A stretch of DNA of 64,000 nt from Limnanthes douglasii subsp. nivea (GCA_036936605.1 JAUPFV010000002.1:123426376-123490375); one strand, 5' to 3'. Shown: positions 20,085 through 31,994, counted from the stretch's first letter. Notes: a model not told the origin generated them from the sequence alone. Program-made: numbers and translations.

Positions 20085-22001
20085 CAGTATCATTAAAGAA
20101 CGTGCTACAGAAGGCTGACATGTCAGGAAGAATGATTAAATGGTCAGTTGAGCTTGGAGACTATGATATCGATTTTGCACCTCGAACTGCAATCAAGGCT
20201 CAAAGTGTAGCTGATTTTTTGCTAGAATTTCATACTGAGAGACTTTATGAAGAAGCTCAGGGTAATAAGTTTCATAAAGAGTGGGCAGTGCGGATATATG
20301 GTGGATCTAGTACGATGGGCTGTGGAGCTTGGGTTCGTTTAACTTTGCCTTATGGTGACACCATATACCAATCCATATGATTTGGTTTCAGAGCATCCAA
20401 TAATGAGTCAGAGTACAAAGCAACCATAACTCGTTTGAGGTTAGCTCAATTATGTGGAGAAAAAAGGATCAGGTTAGTAAGTGATTCTCAATTGCTTATT
20501 CATCAGGCTCAAGGGCAGTCTGAAACCAAAAAATATCATTTGATACAGTATCTACAAGTGCTAAAGTAAATTGACACAATTTTTAAAGCAATCTGATATG
20601 AACATATCCCCAGAGCGGAAAACATTATGGCAGATTCCTTAGCCACCATAGCTTACTCTGAAGCATACCCTTGGATCCTTATGCAAGAATGTCATTTCAT
20701 TGATTCAATTAAAGGAAAGAAGGGTGAAGTTCAAGATAGTATGAACACATCCGACATACAATCCAAAGATTGGAGATATGAAATCAAACAGTTTATTACC
20801 GATGAAGTTTTACATTCAGATAAGATTTTGGCTAAAAAAGTAAAATAAAAAGCTCATGGTTTTCTGATGTTGAGAGAAGTTCTTTATAAAAAGTCTTTCA
20901 GCGGGCGTTTTTTGCGTTGATTGGTTTTGAAGAATATCAAAATGTTTTATCGAATTACACGATGGAGAAAGGTTAGCACCCTGTGGTTATAAAGCTTTAA
21001 CCATGAGAGTTTCGTTACCAGGATACTACTGGCCTACTATAATGGCAGATGCTAAGGATTTGGTAAGAAAATGTGATCCTTGTAAAAAATATGGAAATGA
21101 AATTCATGTGCTGACAGTCCCCATGGAATCACTATCCGACCCATACCCTTTTGATAGATGAGAACTAGATTTAGTTGGGCCCCTTTTTATGGCCTCTGGT
21201 GGTTGTCTAACTATAATTGTGGCCATAGACTACTTTTCTAAGTGGATAGAAGTTGCACCTCTATCTGGAACAATATCAAAGGCAATAATAAAATTTATCC
21301 TCTCTAACATATACTGCCGATTTAGAATTCCCAAACGCATTACTACAGATAATGGTCCTCAGTTCGACAACAAAGACATAGAGGAATTTTTTACCTCAAA
21401 AGGAATTCAACACTGCTTCTCTTCTCCTTTTCATCCTCAATCTAATGGGAATATTGAAGTTGTTAATCGTACAATTTTAAAGGGTTTGAAAAAGAATTTG
21501 GAAGGAGCAACAGGAAAATGGCTAAGTTATTTGCAAGAAGTGTTATGGGCCTATCGAACCACTCCTCATACAACTACTATGGAAACTCCTTTCGCTCTTG
21601 GTTATGAAATGGATGCAATTACACCTATATAAACTACTTTGCCTTCATTTATAGTACAAAATTATTCCGAACAAGATAATGACATGGCTGTGAGAAGTCA
21701 GTCGGATCTAGTTGAAAAGAGAAGAGTGAAAGTACACTTGAGAACATCACACTACCAGGGTTTGATGAGAAGTAGATTTGCGTTTAAAATTAAAAAAAAT
21801 ATACAAGAAGGGGACAAAGTGTTAAGAAAAGCGTTCTTACATACCAAGGAGAAAAATTTCAGAAAGCTAGCTCCAAATTGGGAAGGCCCATACATGGTAT
21901 ATGATAAAGTCAAAAAAGGAACGTATAGACTTCAAGACAAAGAAGGAAATTTTTTAAAGCATCCTTGGAATATTGAAAATCTGAAGTTATACTTAGAATA
22001 A
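20085..22001 (+). pseudogene. pol: Element B pol: RNase H and integrase
   Basis: RNase HI-like domain: YGGSSTMGCGAWVRL, ASNNESEYKATI and VSDSQLLIHQAQGQ. Linker: MADSLATIAYSEAYPWILMQE. Integrase: zinc region with CDPCKKYGNEIHV, core with VAIDYFSKWIEVAPL, TDNGPQFDNKDIEEFF and SPFHPQSNGNIEVVNRT. The C-terminal part, KVLRKAFLHTKEKNFRKLAPNWEGPYMVYDK, ends cleanly at 22,001 (NLKLYLE). Breaks include a TGA near 20,378, a TAA near 20,567 and TAA codons near 20,846 and 21,630. The integrase core is open from 21,189 to 21,632. Confidence 0.88.
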
Positions 22002-22514
22002 AATCTTCTTGTAAATATTTACTTTGTCGTACTTCAATGTACATATTTGGGGGCATACTCTTTCCTACCCTGGTGGTGCGTGGAGGTTTTAATGAGGTGT
22101 CTGGATCCTAGTCAATATACTATCCTTTTCCTTTTTAAAGAGTTGTGGTGGTTGTGATAGTGATCAGATGAGTTAAACAACTATTAAACTTCTTGAAATA
22201 CATGTAAATGGTTTAGACAATTAAACACCCATTATACACATTCAAATATCTGTGAATGATTCGGATAAATTAAACACCGATTAAACATTTTTATCTTTCA
22301 TATGAAATACCTCTGAATGGCTTGAACATATTAAAGAATTAAACGTTTGAAATACTTGATTAAACGTTTGAAAAACTTGATTAATCTTTACCATATTTTA
22401 AGTATGATCAATTCTAATGGAAACATTAAGACAAGGTAAAATACAAAATAAATGAAAGTAAAGATGGTATGAAATATTGGTCGGATCATCAAAGATGTTC
22501 GACCTACTTTACAA
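22002..22514 (+). other. Noncoding gap between pol B and its antisense ORF
   Basis: No coding frame is seen. The gap starts with GGGGGCATACTCTTTCCTACCCTGG, which matches the post-integrase segment of element A (15,850-15,890, inverted). Repeated phrases such as GATTAAACGTTTGAAA then follow. Confidence 0.5.
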
Positions 22515-22600
22515 AAAATACCTTGGCCATCCAAGGACTTTAGTTCACAAAAGGAAACCCGAATAAAACAACAAAATGCCTTGGCTATACAAGGAATTTA
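22515..22600 (-). repeat. Duplicated near-palindrome between pol B and antisense ORF B
   Basis: CCTTGGCCATCCAAGGACTTTAG lies near 22,522 and the decayed CCTTGGCTATACAAGGAATTTAG near 22,582. They correspond to the pair in element A at 15,440-15,565. The motif and its duplication survive in two diverged elements, which suggests it was maintained. Confidence 0.68.
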
Positions 22601-22633
22601 GTCCAAAGCATAAACTCAAAAAATAAATTAACC

Positions 22634-25502
22634 TTAGGGCCAATTCCCTTCGGTTGTCTTCTCAACATTGCTATTTTCCTTCTCCTCTCTAACATTGCTT
22701 GAGCCCTCTTCAGCCTCGTCATCAGAGTCATGATTATCCGAAGTGATGTTGTATTTGTCAGTTGGTACTGGAGTATGATAAGGAACTTTATCATCTGGCA
22801 CAAATTCCCACAGCTTCCCAATAGACCGTTTAAGAAATATTTCATGGAACAAAAGGTCCATATCAGATCTAACAGATTCTTCCCTTCATTCCATGGACTT
22901 CAACACCCCCTAAGCATATTCATTCTTGTAATCAACTATATCTTGAGCTCTTGTGTCCTTCAAAGCGGTGATTTCATCATCTCTTTTCTTGAGAAGATCT
23001 TGTAATTCCTTTTTCTCTTTAGATAGTTGTTCATCGGTGCATTTTCCTTGGCCAATGATTTATCCAAGTTTTTAACTTCATGGGTGGTGGAGGTTTGCAG
23101 TTCGGTATAACTGGTTTGTGTTTTTATCATCCTTGGCCTGATTCAAGTCAGTATTCAGTTGTTCTTTTTCCTTGGTTAAAGCCTCAACCTTGTTTCATTC
23201 AGATGCGAGGGAGACCTTTAGGAATTGGTTCTCAATTTTAAGGGAAGTGATATATTTTGTTTGAGCTCTAACTTGTCTTTCTCATTTGACTGTGGGCCTG
23301 ATGTAGCCTAAGTCTGCATAGCCCAATGTGTCATGCTCATCGGACACTTCAAAAGATTCACCGTCATGATTCACTGCATTGGCTATGTTGGATGATTTAG
23401 GAAAAGTTTGGTCAAAATCCTCTTTGTCAAAATCGCTAAAGTATAAGTTCCCTATATCATCTAGGTTAAACTCGCCTTCAGTAGGAGGTTGGTAATCAGT
23501 AGGGAATATTGGAGAGGAAGAATCATCATGAACCTCTTCTTCAGTAGGACCTTGAGTAGGAATTATGGGAGGAATGATCTTGGGTCAGAGTATAATCTCT
23601 GAACTGATAGCTAATTTCTTTTTCTTGTCTGTGCTCTCATCATTACCTGCATGGCGTCTCTTGACCATTTTTTATTCTTTTTGGTTTTTGGGGATAGTGG
23701 CCTTTCTTCCTGACCAACTGTTACTGCCACAACCTCCAATAGTGCAACATTAATCTCTCATGGCAATCCTGAACTACCCGCATCGGGAAGTCCCTGAGAG
23801 AAGTCTCTACTTTTCTTCATTTTCTTCTTAATTTTATCAAGGTGGCTCGGAGCCTTATTCTTAACAGGTAAGAAGATCTTATCATATTTTTCTGCAGTCT
23901 ATTTGAAGATTTCATCAGCGTTAGGAGGGTTGGCGAACTCTTCCCAAAAAATCTCGCTAGTTGAGTTTGTTCTCCATAGATGAGCCCTTACCATGTTAGA
24001 TGCAATGAATAATTGTAGAAACCAGCTTCCCAATTTTACATGGCCCATTGACTCAGTTTACTAAAGGTGGTCTGTCCCTCTTCCAAATGTTCTGAGGATA
24101 TTTTAGAAAACACTGGAAAAAAAATTCGCATCATGAGTTAATGTTAAAATTATCCGATGTAAAAATCAATATCAATACACATTGAAAAGAATCATTAAAC
24201 ATTTACATGAGCTTTTCCAATATCTGGTTAGCAAACTTGGATTCTCATTTTTTCTGATTTTTTTACTGTTCTCCCAAGCGCCACTGGTATAAAGAAATGG
24301 ACTCCTCAAAGGCTTATCAGCTTCTAGCAGATCATTGACCACATTGTAATCATTCTTCATGTTGAAATAATGGGATATGATGGTTTACCACATAAGCCAA
24401 CCACAACTGCAAATTGTTCCATGGGCGTTGGGATTTTGGAAAGCCTTGAAGCAATAATGCTAGATAATAAAGTGTACCAATCATTGGGGATCAACTGACT
24501 CATACATAGTTTTATTAAATGAAAGTATTTAACTATCTCTAGGTCTAAAGGAAATCGAAGGCCCCAGTTAAGCACTTTGGTGTATACCACTAACTCCCTA
24601 ATTTTATTGTCCATCTGAGTCTCATCAAAGATGGGAATTCTCACCTTGATAGACTCCGGAAAACCCAAATTATTCCTTATCATATCCAACTCAGCAATAT
24701 GTGTATACACATAAGAAATTATTTGAAGTGCTAACAAGTACTTAACACTAAACTTGGAGATGTTGGGCCTTACTCGCCCTACGAGGTACTCCGAAAGCGG
24801 TTTGGTGTCAGGTTTCTTCACTACTTTTTACTTTTCCCGAACTATACTAGTGTCCCCAGTGTGTCTGTGGGTCTCTAAAATGGTGTCTGGCCCACTGTAT
24901 TCCATCGTCTCCTCCATTATATTTTGCGCCCGATCTGTCGATGTGAGAGGATCCTATGAGAGAAGTTGATGGGCGTGGATCCAAAATTGGCGGTGTTGGA
25001 GACTTTACCACTAAAAGACCTTCCTTGGGCTTCTTTGCCTCTTTGACATACGAAGTTGTAGTTTTGACTTTGGATAGCCTAGTAGCCTTTTGATGTAGGC
25101 TATCTCTTATATCCGAACCCATATAAATGAAATGGGACAAAGTTTGGCGGTTGGTAATAGCTCTAGCTCTAAAATAAGGGTTTTCGTCTGGTTTTTTGGT
25201 TGGTGAAATGGTGGTTCTGATTCTTTTGATTGATGAATTTGTGATTTTGATTACTCAAGTTGTTCAAGATTTATGAAAGATGGAACAGAGAAAATTTTCT
25301 TGGGAAATACTGTTGGTCTTCAAGAAGATGAACTCCTGCCCAGCTCCGGTATTGTTTGTATGATTAATCCACCAGGGGAAGCAAGTAGACCGACGATGAT
25401 TATTGCTTCTTGTTTCTCTCTTTCCAATTCAGACAATTTCAACCAGCCTCCTTTAACCAAGGTTGTTATAGTTGTGAAATAAAAGTTATGAGAAGTGTTC
25501 AA
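22634..25502 (-). pseudogene. Element B antisense additional ORF (Transposase_28-like)
   Basis: Start region near 25,502-25,440: TTLVKGGWLKLSELEREKQ, matching the element A start (NTLVKDGWLNLSELEK). A linker (ATRLSKVKTTTSYVKEAKKP) follows, then the conserved domain at 24,821-24,357: FSVKYLLALQIISYVYTHIA, FPESIKVRIPIFDETQMD and YFHLIKLCMSQLIPNDWYTL. Next come NPSLL-type residues, a probable intron near 24,110-24,170, a coiled-coil region in broken frames (22.9-23.4 kb), and an acidic C-terminus (DSDDEAEEGSSNVREEKEN) stopping at 22,634. The family has no known function; the position opposite to pol is shared with element A. Confidence 0.75.
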
Positions 25503-25559
25503 AAGATTAAGAATAAAGTGAGGATTTGAAACTTATCTCTCTAGAGTTTGGATTCAATA

Positions 25560-26012
25560 TTTTTTCACTCTAAGAATAGAAACAGTAAAACAATCACAAT
25601 TATATAAGTGAGAAAATCATTTGAGTACTTTACCTAGGGGAGATGAACCGTTTGAATCATGATTAGAGGCAATCAACCCTAGGCCCTTACTTTTTGAGGG
25701 ATAAGTGCAAGTACCTAGGAAAAAACGGCTGAATAGGTTTAATTAGAGACTCACACGTGTAAATAGAAGTTATTTGTTAATATCGACACCTTTGAGTTTC
25801 CTGGTAATGAAAAATCACTTCAAAACTTGATAAGATTTTCTATACATTGGTTAGCTCGAACAGTCAATGAGTCCTAAAACAAAAGTGTAAATACCCCAAC
25901 CACATTAAATGAGTTGAACTTTTTCTATAAATATTAAATACTAGGACACATCTCTCTTATCTCTATATCTTCTACATAAAATTAATACTCAGCTGATAAA
26001 ATACTTAAAACA
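25560..26012 (+). repeat. Element B 3' LTR (inner edge uncertain)
   Basis: The outer end ATACTTAAAACA at 26,012 matches the inverted end of LTR A. It contains TATAAATATTAAATAC near 25,926, the probable LTR TATA box. It starts somewhere after the minus-strand ORF promoter (TATATAA near 25,600 on the complementary strand). Confidence 0.6.
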
Positions 26013-26769
26013 CCCTCCGATTATAAATCATCCACACAAAATGTAAAAGGATTATTTTTAGATGTCGTGAGTATGTAGAATTATACATATATGATATTAG
26101 AAATTATTAAAATATTTTCTAAATTTTTTGAACGGTTCAAAGAGAATGGTTATGATTTGTTATAGATGTTATTACTTACGATGACTGTGTTGGTAATAAT
26201 AACGTATGGAGACAAAATAAAATGGTTTTCGAGCCTTATACTTTCGAAGCTTGGCAACAATTTCTACATTCAATTATTTGCATATGAATTCAATTTTTAC
26301 AAAACATATTATATCATGATTGAGTTGAAGGTGAAAAATGAGGACTCCGGTCTGAAATCAATGACCGAAAGTTAGAAGATTAATTTTGAATGATATTGGG
26401 AAAACTCTGATACTATAAACCATTTATTGTACATATTTTTGGTTTCAACCATAAAGATAAATTGTATTATGTAAAGTTTTGTTTCAAAATTATTCTTATG
26501 TATGATATGAAATAAATGATTATTTGTTAAAAAAATAAAAAAATAAGCTAACAAAGTTGTATAATTCATACATTACAAATGAATTTAGGATATCTTTTGA
26601 GAGTCAAACTAAAAATCAAACAATGGACAATAATACTGGAAAATCTATATATCCAAGAATAATAAAAATATCACAACTAAAATGAAATTTATAAGAAGTA
26701 GAGTGTTTTTTAAAATCCTCAAAAAGTCGGAAACTATTTATCCAAGAGTTGTAAGGATGCAAACCTGCT
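26013..26769. other. AT-rich spacer, no recognised feature
   Basis: No coding frame with support and no repeat family was recognised. The sequence may include the decayed upstream part of the copia remnant that follows. Confidence 0.4.
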
Positions 26770-27515
26770 AAAACACATATGTTACTTGTTTAAATATAAC
26801 CGATACTGATTTTGAATTGATAGAGGATGTAAAGAGTTATAAAAGATTGATTGGGAAGCTACAATATTTGAATTTCACTAGGTTTGACATCACTTTTGTT
26901 GTTCAATAACTTAGTCACTTTGTTCATCAACCAAGGACTATTTATTGGAACTCTTTGATTCACATCATGGAGTACTTACAAGGTTCTCTGTCTCAAGGAT
27001 TATTTTGTGCATCAAGTTCTTTCTTGATCCCAAAAGCTTACTGTGATACAGATTGAGGTTAATGTCCTGAAACTTAAAAGTCTATAACTAGTTTCTGCAT
27101 TTTCTTGGGATCATGTATGGTTTTATAGAAGAGAAAGAAACAAGCCACAATGAGCAAGAGCTCACTTGAGGTAGAATATCGAGCCATGAAATCAACTGTT
27201 TGTAAGTTACAATGGCTATTCTACATCTTAAATGACCTGCATGTGAAATTCGCTATGTCTATTACTATGTATTGTGATAATATGACTGCCACTCATATTA
27301 TTTAATTTTTTTTTCCATTAAAGAACTAAACACCTTGATATAAATATCAATGCTATCAGGAACCGTTTTTGTAAGAGTTATATTATACCTACTCATGTAT
27401 CTACCAAACTACGACTAGTTGACAGTTTTACAAAAGCTTTGTCTAGTTGTTTGTTTCAATTACTTGTGTCCAAGATAAACCTCCCCAATTTCTTTCGGTC
27501 TTATCTTGAATAATG
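26770..27515 (+). pseudogene. Ty1/copia RNase H remnant
   Basis: Translation in shifting frames gives the copia pol C-terminus: YKRLIGKLQYLNFTRFDIT (YRRLIGRLLYL type), VVQ*LSHFVHQP, AYCDTD (catalytic Asp of the DADWA motif), SKSSLEVEYRAMKST (SSAEAEYRA motif), MYCDNMTATHI (CDN motif), then RTKHLDININAI and VDSFTKALS. It ends with FFRSYLE at about 27,510. Many stops are present. It is on the same strand as the LYR gene and about 1 kb upstream of it. Confidence 0.85.
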
Positions 27516-28215
27516 AAGAAAAATCATGAACTATCAAACTATACAAGAAAAAAAATCATGCAAACCAATAAACGTATAACAAACTAAACAACTAACAAAA
27601 AATACCTAACTAAACAACTAATATAGTTAGAGTACATAATTGAAGGGTAATCATATATAAAATCGATATCACTAATACATTTTGGATACATAAAAATAAT
27701 AATTCTCATTTTTTATTCTTTTTGTTTTTGTTCTCTATATTAAAAAACACAATTAATTTCAGCATTTTATAATTATTCATAAAAATAATGTTTCACTTTT
27801 TAAAAAAAACTAAAAAAAAAAATTATTTTAAAATTTCACAATTATTAACATAAGAGTTTTGAACAGCCATGACTCTTATATATACATAAAGCAACCAAAT
27901 AAATATTCTTATGGAAAGAAAATAAAATAGTATAATAAGTAAACCTTTTCCTTTCTATTATCGAAATAATTTTTCCTGCATTAAAAAATGCACTATGAAA
28001 TATTTTTTATTGACATATTATAAAATTGATAACTTTGTTTTTTTAAATATTCATCAAAATTCGCTATCTAATGATCAACGAAATTATATCTTTCGCTTAA
28101 TAAAAACGTTAACTATAAACAATGAATGACTTTTTATTTTTTATAATTCTACCGGTAAAAATTGAGAAAAGTAAATACAACCAATTTAATGAGAAATAAA
28201 TTTGTAGAAACTAAA
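27516..28215. other. AT-rich intergenic sequence upstream of the LYR gene
   Basis: Very AT-rich, with homopolymer runs and short tandem words. No coding frame or known element was seen. Confidence 0.4.
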
Positions 28216-28227
28216 AATAGGTTTCTT

Positions 28228-28262
28228 TGGGCCGTTGGTTCTTAAACCAATATAATTGGGCC
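28228..28262 (+). promoter_or_regulatory. Two site II (TGGGCC) elements in the LYR gene promoter
   Basis: TGGGCC occurs at 28,228-28,233 and again at 28,257-28,262. Paired TGGGCC/T elements, bound by TCP factors, are common in plant promoters of ribosomal and mitochondrial protein genes. They lie about 100-150 bp before the pyrimidine-rich leader (TCTTCTCTCTCTACACG), which fits the predicted mitochondrial protein. Confidence 0.55.
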
Positions 28263-28362
28263 ACGGGAACCCATTTACGGCTTCGCCTGGTCTTTCAAGA
28301 GTCACTCTAGAACGAACACCGTCTTCTCTCTCTACACGACCGAGCCAAAGTTCCTCTTTCAG

Positions 28363-28502
28363 GTTAAAGTTTCGATCTTTGTTCTTAATTTCCTTTCACT
28401 TCTTTGTTTTTTTTTTGGTATTTGGGCGCGTCATTGTTTGATTTTGAATTTCAGTTTTTCGTTATTTTCTGAGGATTAAGATTGTGAATTTGTTCTTTCC
28501 AG
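28363..28502 (+). other. Probable 5' UTR intron of the LYR gene
   Basis: The donor TTTCAG/GTTAAAG at 28,362/28,363 and acceptor TCTTTCCAG at 28,502 define a T-rich 140-nt intron between the leader and the start codon at 28,537. Confidence 0.55.
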
Positions 28503-28536
28503 ATAAAATCGTAATCAAAAGCAACACAGTACAAAG

Positions 28537-29909
28537 ATGCCTTCTTTACAAACATCTTTACCTCCTGAGATGGCTCACAATGTGATAAGAGTCGGTGCCG
28601 ATTTGTTTACCTTTTACATTTTTCTAATGTAATTACAGATTTTGGTTTCTAAACTTTTGTTTTTGTTATGGTTCTTTAGCTATATCGAGAATGTCTTCGA
28701 AGAGCTAAATACGTCGGCCGTCAGGTATGATTTGCCAATTTGTTTTCAGAAGTGAATGTGTTATAGAATCGAATTTGAAACTGGGTGCCTTTGTTGATTG
28801 ATGATACCTGGAATTTCGAGAAGATCAAATACCTTGATTAGAGTAGATACTACAGGGATTCACTCAATTCACTTAGCTTTAGGAAGGAAGTGTATTGGAA
28901 AGGAATTCAACCATACTTTCATCCATAGATCAAAGATAGTATTAAGCTTCTTAGAGTCGAATGCTTTTTGGTAGAGAAAATTAGGCGAAACCGGATTAAT
29001 ATTTTTATGAATACCTTTAAAAACTGGTTACTGTTACATTCAGGAGTGTTGTGTTTGTCACTTTGTTGTAGGTAGGGTTGAAATGACCCGTGGTAAGCTC
29101 GAGCCTGCTACGTTCAAGCTTGACTTACTAGAGTTCGCAAGTCTCGACCTCATGTTTCGGCTTGAGCTCGAGTCAGGCTCGTTTAAATCTAGTTTAGACC
29201 CTAAATCAACTAACCTCAAGTTCAGTTTTCTGCAAAGATGATACTTTACAGTGTTCATACGGATTTTAACATTTGAGCCGTGCCTGTATGTAAGCTGGTT
29301 TGAATTTGGTACACAAATTTTTGGATGAAATGTTTTTTCGGAATAAATTATGTCAGACAACGTGTAAACACTAAAGCTTGGTAGAACAAAAGAAGAAAGT
29401 AATAGAGTATGATCTAGTGATTTAGAAAATGCAAAAAATCTTATATCGGGTTTTATCAACATTGCGCAGCAACATAATACAGAGCTTGTTGTTGATATGG
29501 TAAGGAGGCAATTCAGACAGCACATGCACGAGAAAGATCCAGACAAAATCGAGAAGTTAAAGGACGAGTGAGTCTTTTCTTCTGTTTCTTTGATTCATCC
29601 ATATATGGGGCTATGCTCATAACTAACAAACTTTGAAACATGGACTGTATAGTATAAGGGACTTGTTTGAATCGTCTCACCACTTTCGCTAGCATTACTC
29701 TTTTGATGTAGCCATACCAGCATATATCATCTCACCACTTTCGCTAGCATTACTCTTTTGATGTAGCCATACCAGCATATATCGTGTTATGCTCATAACA
29801 AACTTTGAAATTTTCTCTTTTATGTTCTTACAGTGCTGCAAGAGGGCTCTTGAACCATATGCTGTTTGAGGCGGAGAGAATGACCGGGCGTAAATTTAGC
29901 CAGGCTTGA
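28537..29909 (+). CDS. LYR-motif protein (mitochondrial Fe-S/complex assembly family), 4 exons
   Basis: Exons: 28,537-28,590, 28,680-28,724, 29,470-29,567 and 29,834-29,909. All introns are GT-AG, and together they give an uninterrupted 90-residue protein. It begins MPSLQTSLPPEMAHNVIR. The signature LYRECLRRAKYVGR spans the exon 1/2 junction (residues 19-32). The helices that follow include QHNTELVVDMVRRQFRQHM and EKDPDKIEKLKD, and the C-terminus is LFEAERMTGRKFSQA. LYR proteins are small three-helix adaptors that bind mitochondrial acyl carrier protein and help assemble Fe-S or respiratory-chain complexes. It resembles an Arabidopsis LYR-family gene, but I do not assign an orthologue. Short length and small exons suit the family. 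This is the only intact, clearly host gene in the window. Confidence 0.9.
29072..29200. mobile_element. Possible hAT-like MITE remnant in LYR intron 2
   Basis: TAGGGTTGAAATGACCCGTGG is followed by GAGCTCGAG-type words (GTAAGCTCGAGCC, GCTTGAGCTCGAGTCAGGCTCG). This resembles the ends of plant hAT-derived MITEs. Neither the second terminus nor an 8-bp target duplication was found. Confidence 0.3.
29675..29784 (+). repeat. 55-bp tandem duplication in LYR intron 3
   Basis: The block from TCTCACCACTTTCGC to CCAGCATATATC occurs twice head to tail (29,675-29,729 and 29,730-29,784), differing only at the last base or so. The near-identity implies a recent slippage or repair event. Confidence 0.9.
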
Positions 29910-30349
29910 TTCGTTATCCAGAGCTACTTTTCTTTGTTATCGAAATCTTCTATTACGGGCTTTTAAATAAAGTAATTAACTTCAATACAATGAGATTAAT
30001 CATCACCTTTCAATGACATCTTGCTTTTATCTCATTAGATGTAGAACAACTATTATTATGCTGGTAGCTCACTCACCTGTTATTACATTGTAGAATCGCA
30101 TGACGTTATAAATCATCAGAGTCGACTAACAAATTTTAGATTTTTAAACTTTAAAACTTGACGAGTCCCTAAATTTGACAGACTTACCTAGATCCAAAAG
30201 GCGAAATAACCAACAAAAGACAGCATTGTAATACAGACTTAACCAATATTCAAAGCCAGAGCATGATATGTAATATATGAATCGCACAATAAAATTCAAA
30301 ACCTCATTTCATATTCTAAGTAACCAATCACTTTGATTCAAACAGAAAA
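29910..30349 (+). other. LYR gene 3' flank
   Basis: 3' UTR and intergenic sequence. No specific poly(A) signal was fixed and no other coding feature is seen. Confidence 0.4.
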
Positions 30350-31010
30350 GAATTATAATTGTCTGAGCAAATTATACCTGCACCAGCTGCCCCGGTCTGC
30401 CCTGAAGTACGTCACAACCCTTACAGGATTCTATGTTTCACTTCACACTTCTCTACAGAGACAACAGCTTTCAACGGTATACCGAGCTGAGCTTATGTGA
30501 TTTTCTGCCCCGCCAATTCCATGGAAGATTTACAGTACTGTTAAGCTTCTGGGAAAAGTTACTTCGAAACACTGAGATGCAGTGTTCGAGAGGAACTATC
30601 ATCATCACTGGCTTTTAAATAACGTGGAACCTATTTATAGCTGAATAGATATGAGTTCTAGTGAATCCAGGCTTAACCATGAACCAAAACTTTGATATTT
30701 TAGGCCAACCGTTGGGAGTATCTCTGTCATGTCTCCTTAAAGGAAATATGGTGGGTTAGCTGCCAAAAGAGCAAGAATCCTATGAAGTCGGATTGAATAC
30801 AAGATCATCTCTGATCATCTGTATCAGGTTAAGGCTTTTTTCGATAAACAATGGATCAAGGTCTGAGTTGTCAATATACGTACCTTTGCTTTTTCCAAGC
30901 TATTGTTTTCTACAGGTTCTCTGTCCCTTGACTGAGAAGCACTAATCGGACCATCGTAGCGGTACTCCTCTTTTGGTCTTGTACCTTTCTAACGTGTTAA
31001 ACATATGGAG
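30350..31010 (-). pseudogene. Decayed copy of the 3' end of an unknown gene (copy 1)
   Basis: A segment related to those at 52,085-52,320, 61,020-61,400 and 63,300-63,720. Read on the minus strand, a terminal-exon-like stretch near 30,965-30,840 gives DGPISASQSRDREPVENNS. It then loses the frame relative to the other copies (TTQAAPLTRRLGKKA in the 63-kb copy). The rest is a 3' UTR-like sequence with shared blocks such as GCACCAGCTGCCC near 30,380. The parent gene is not recognised. Confidence 0.6.
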
Positions 31011-31437
31011 TAGAATCCTTCGTTGTTAAATTTTATGGGATTATTATCTAATATCGTTTTGGGTATAGCTATATATACCAAAATGTGGTTTAAATTTATC
31101 AAAAAAAACGTAGTTGAATTTTGTTTGATTTTTTTAGGACGAAAATATCTTCAAACATACATTTAAATACGAAACTGACATTAATTAAAAAAACACACTA
31201 AATATATCGTAAATATACCCAAATCACAAAATTACATATTTACTATCTTTATAAAAAAAAACACTTTGATTTAGTAGATTAAACCCAATATTACTACACT
31301 TTTGTGAAATTTTTCAAAATGTTCGTGAACATTCAAAGTTGCCTCAAGAACATTCAAACTCTCTTAAAAAATTTAAACTTTTTATAATAAAAACACAAAA
31401 TCAAACATGAATAAACCCGACTTAAAGTAAAAAAAAT

Positions 31438-31610
31438 GTTTTTTTTTGTTTTTTTTCCGTTTTGGTGCGCCTTCGCACCATCGGTTCTGAGGGACATAGC
31501 CGATGGTGCAAAAGCCATGGTACTGAGGTGTACTGGACCTGTGCACCGGTGGTACTGATGGTGCATGACCACCGGGGTGGTTCATAAAAAAATTCTTTTT
31601 GGTCATGTGA
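31438..31610. other. GC-richer island with hairpins
   Basis: Embedded in AT-rich DNA. GCACCATCGG and its complement CCGATGGTGC form a 10-bp stem around 31,476-31,510, and CACCGGTGGT and ACCACCGGGG repeats follow to 31,577. It is probably the end of a degraded transposon. A comparable island lies at 49,300-49,390. Confidence 0.4.
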
Positions 31611-31994
31611 ACTCCTATTTTAACGTATTTAAGTAAAAAAAATATTCTTATTTAGTTTGATTTTTTTAAAAAAAATAGTATTGTAGACACATGGATATTC
31701 ATGCTCGAATATGGAAATATAATAAAATTTTATTAATTGATCTCAACTTTTATTGTTTCTAATCATTGATTTTTTATTCGATTTAAAAGATTAAAATTAA
31801 TTTTTTAAAAAAATACATTGTTTTTAATAATTAAATAGTGATATATATATACGAATATATAAAGTTTAAATATAATTATATTTTAAATGTGGTATATATA
31901 TATATACATAATATTGGTATATATTATATATGTGTTATTATATATGTATGAGATTTTATATATACAAAATATATATACCAATATATATATATAT
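31611..31994. repeat. AT microsatellite-rich tract
   Basis: Dense TATA and TATATG repeats with the recurring word GAGATTTTATATATACAAAAT. The same tract resumes after the Pack-MULE (37,261-37,345) and after MULE-2 (48,733-48,850). This suggests both elements landed in one AT-rich stretch. Confidence 0.6.

Larger units (their letters stand above)
20076..26012 (+). mobile_element. Element B: Tat/Retand-type Ty3/gypsy retrotransposon, 5' part deleted
   Basis: Plus-strand pol begins abruptly inside the RT/RNase H junction (SLKNVLQKADMSGRMIKWS) and continues through RNase H and integrase to 22,001. A minus-strand additional ORF (25,502-22,634) and the 3' LTR follow, ending ATACTTAAAACA at 26,012. 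It is related to element A but clearly diverged in protein sequence, so A and B are not copies made by one recent event. Gag, protease, RT and the 5' LTR are missing. Confidence 0.82.

Noticed and set aside
1..22001. Fragment 1-925 and element B as two halves of one gypsy element split by MULE-1
   Set aside because: They overlap in the RNase H region and differ in sequence, and element A in the opposite orientation lies between them.
28256..28441. Small frame before the LYR gene
   Set aside because: Covers the leader and probable 5' UTR intron; no similarity, and the pyrimidine-rich content fits a UTR.
29058..29546. 162-codon minus-strand frame
   Set aside because: Lies antisense across LYR intron 2 and exon 3; no motif and no splice support.
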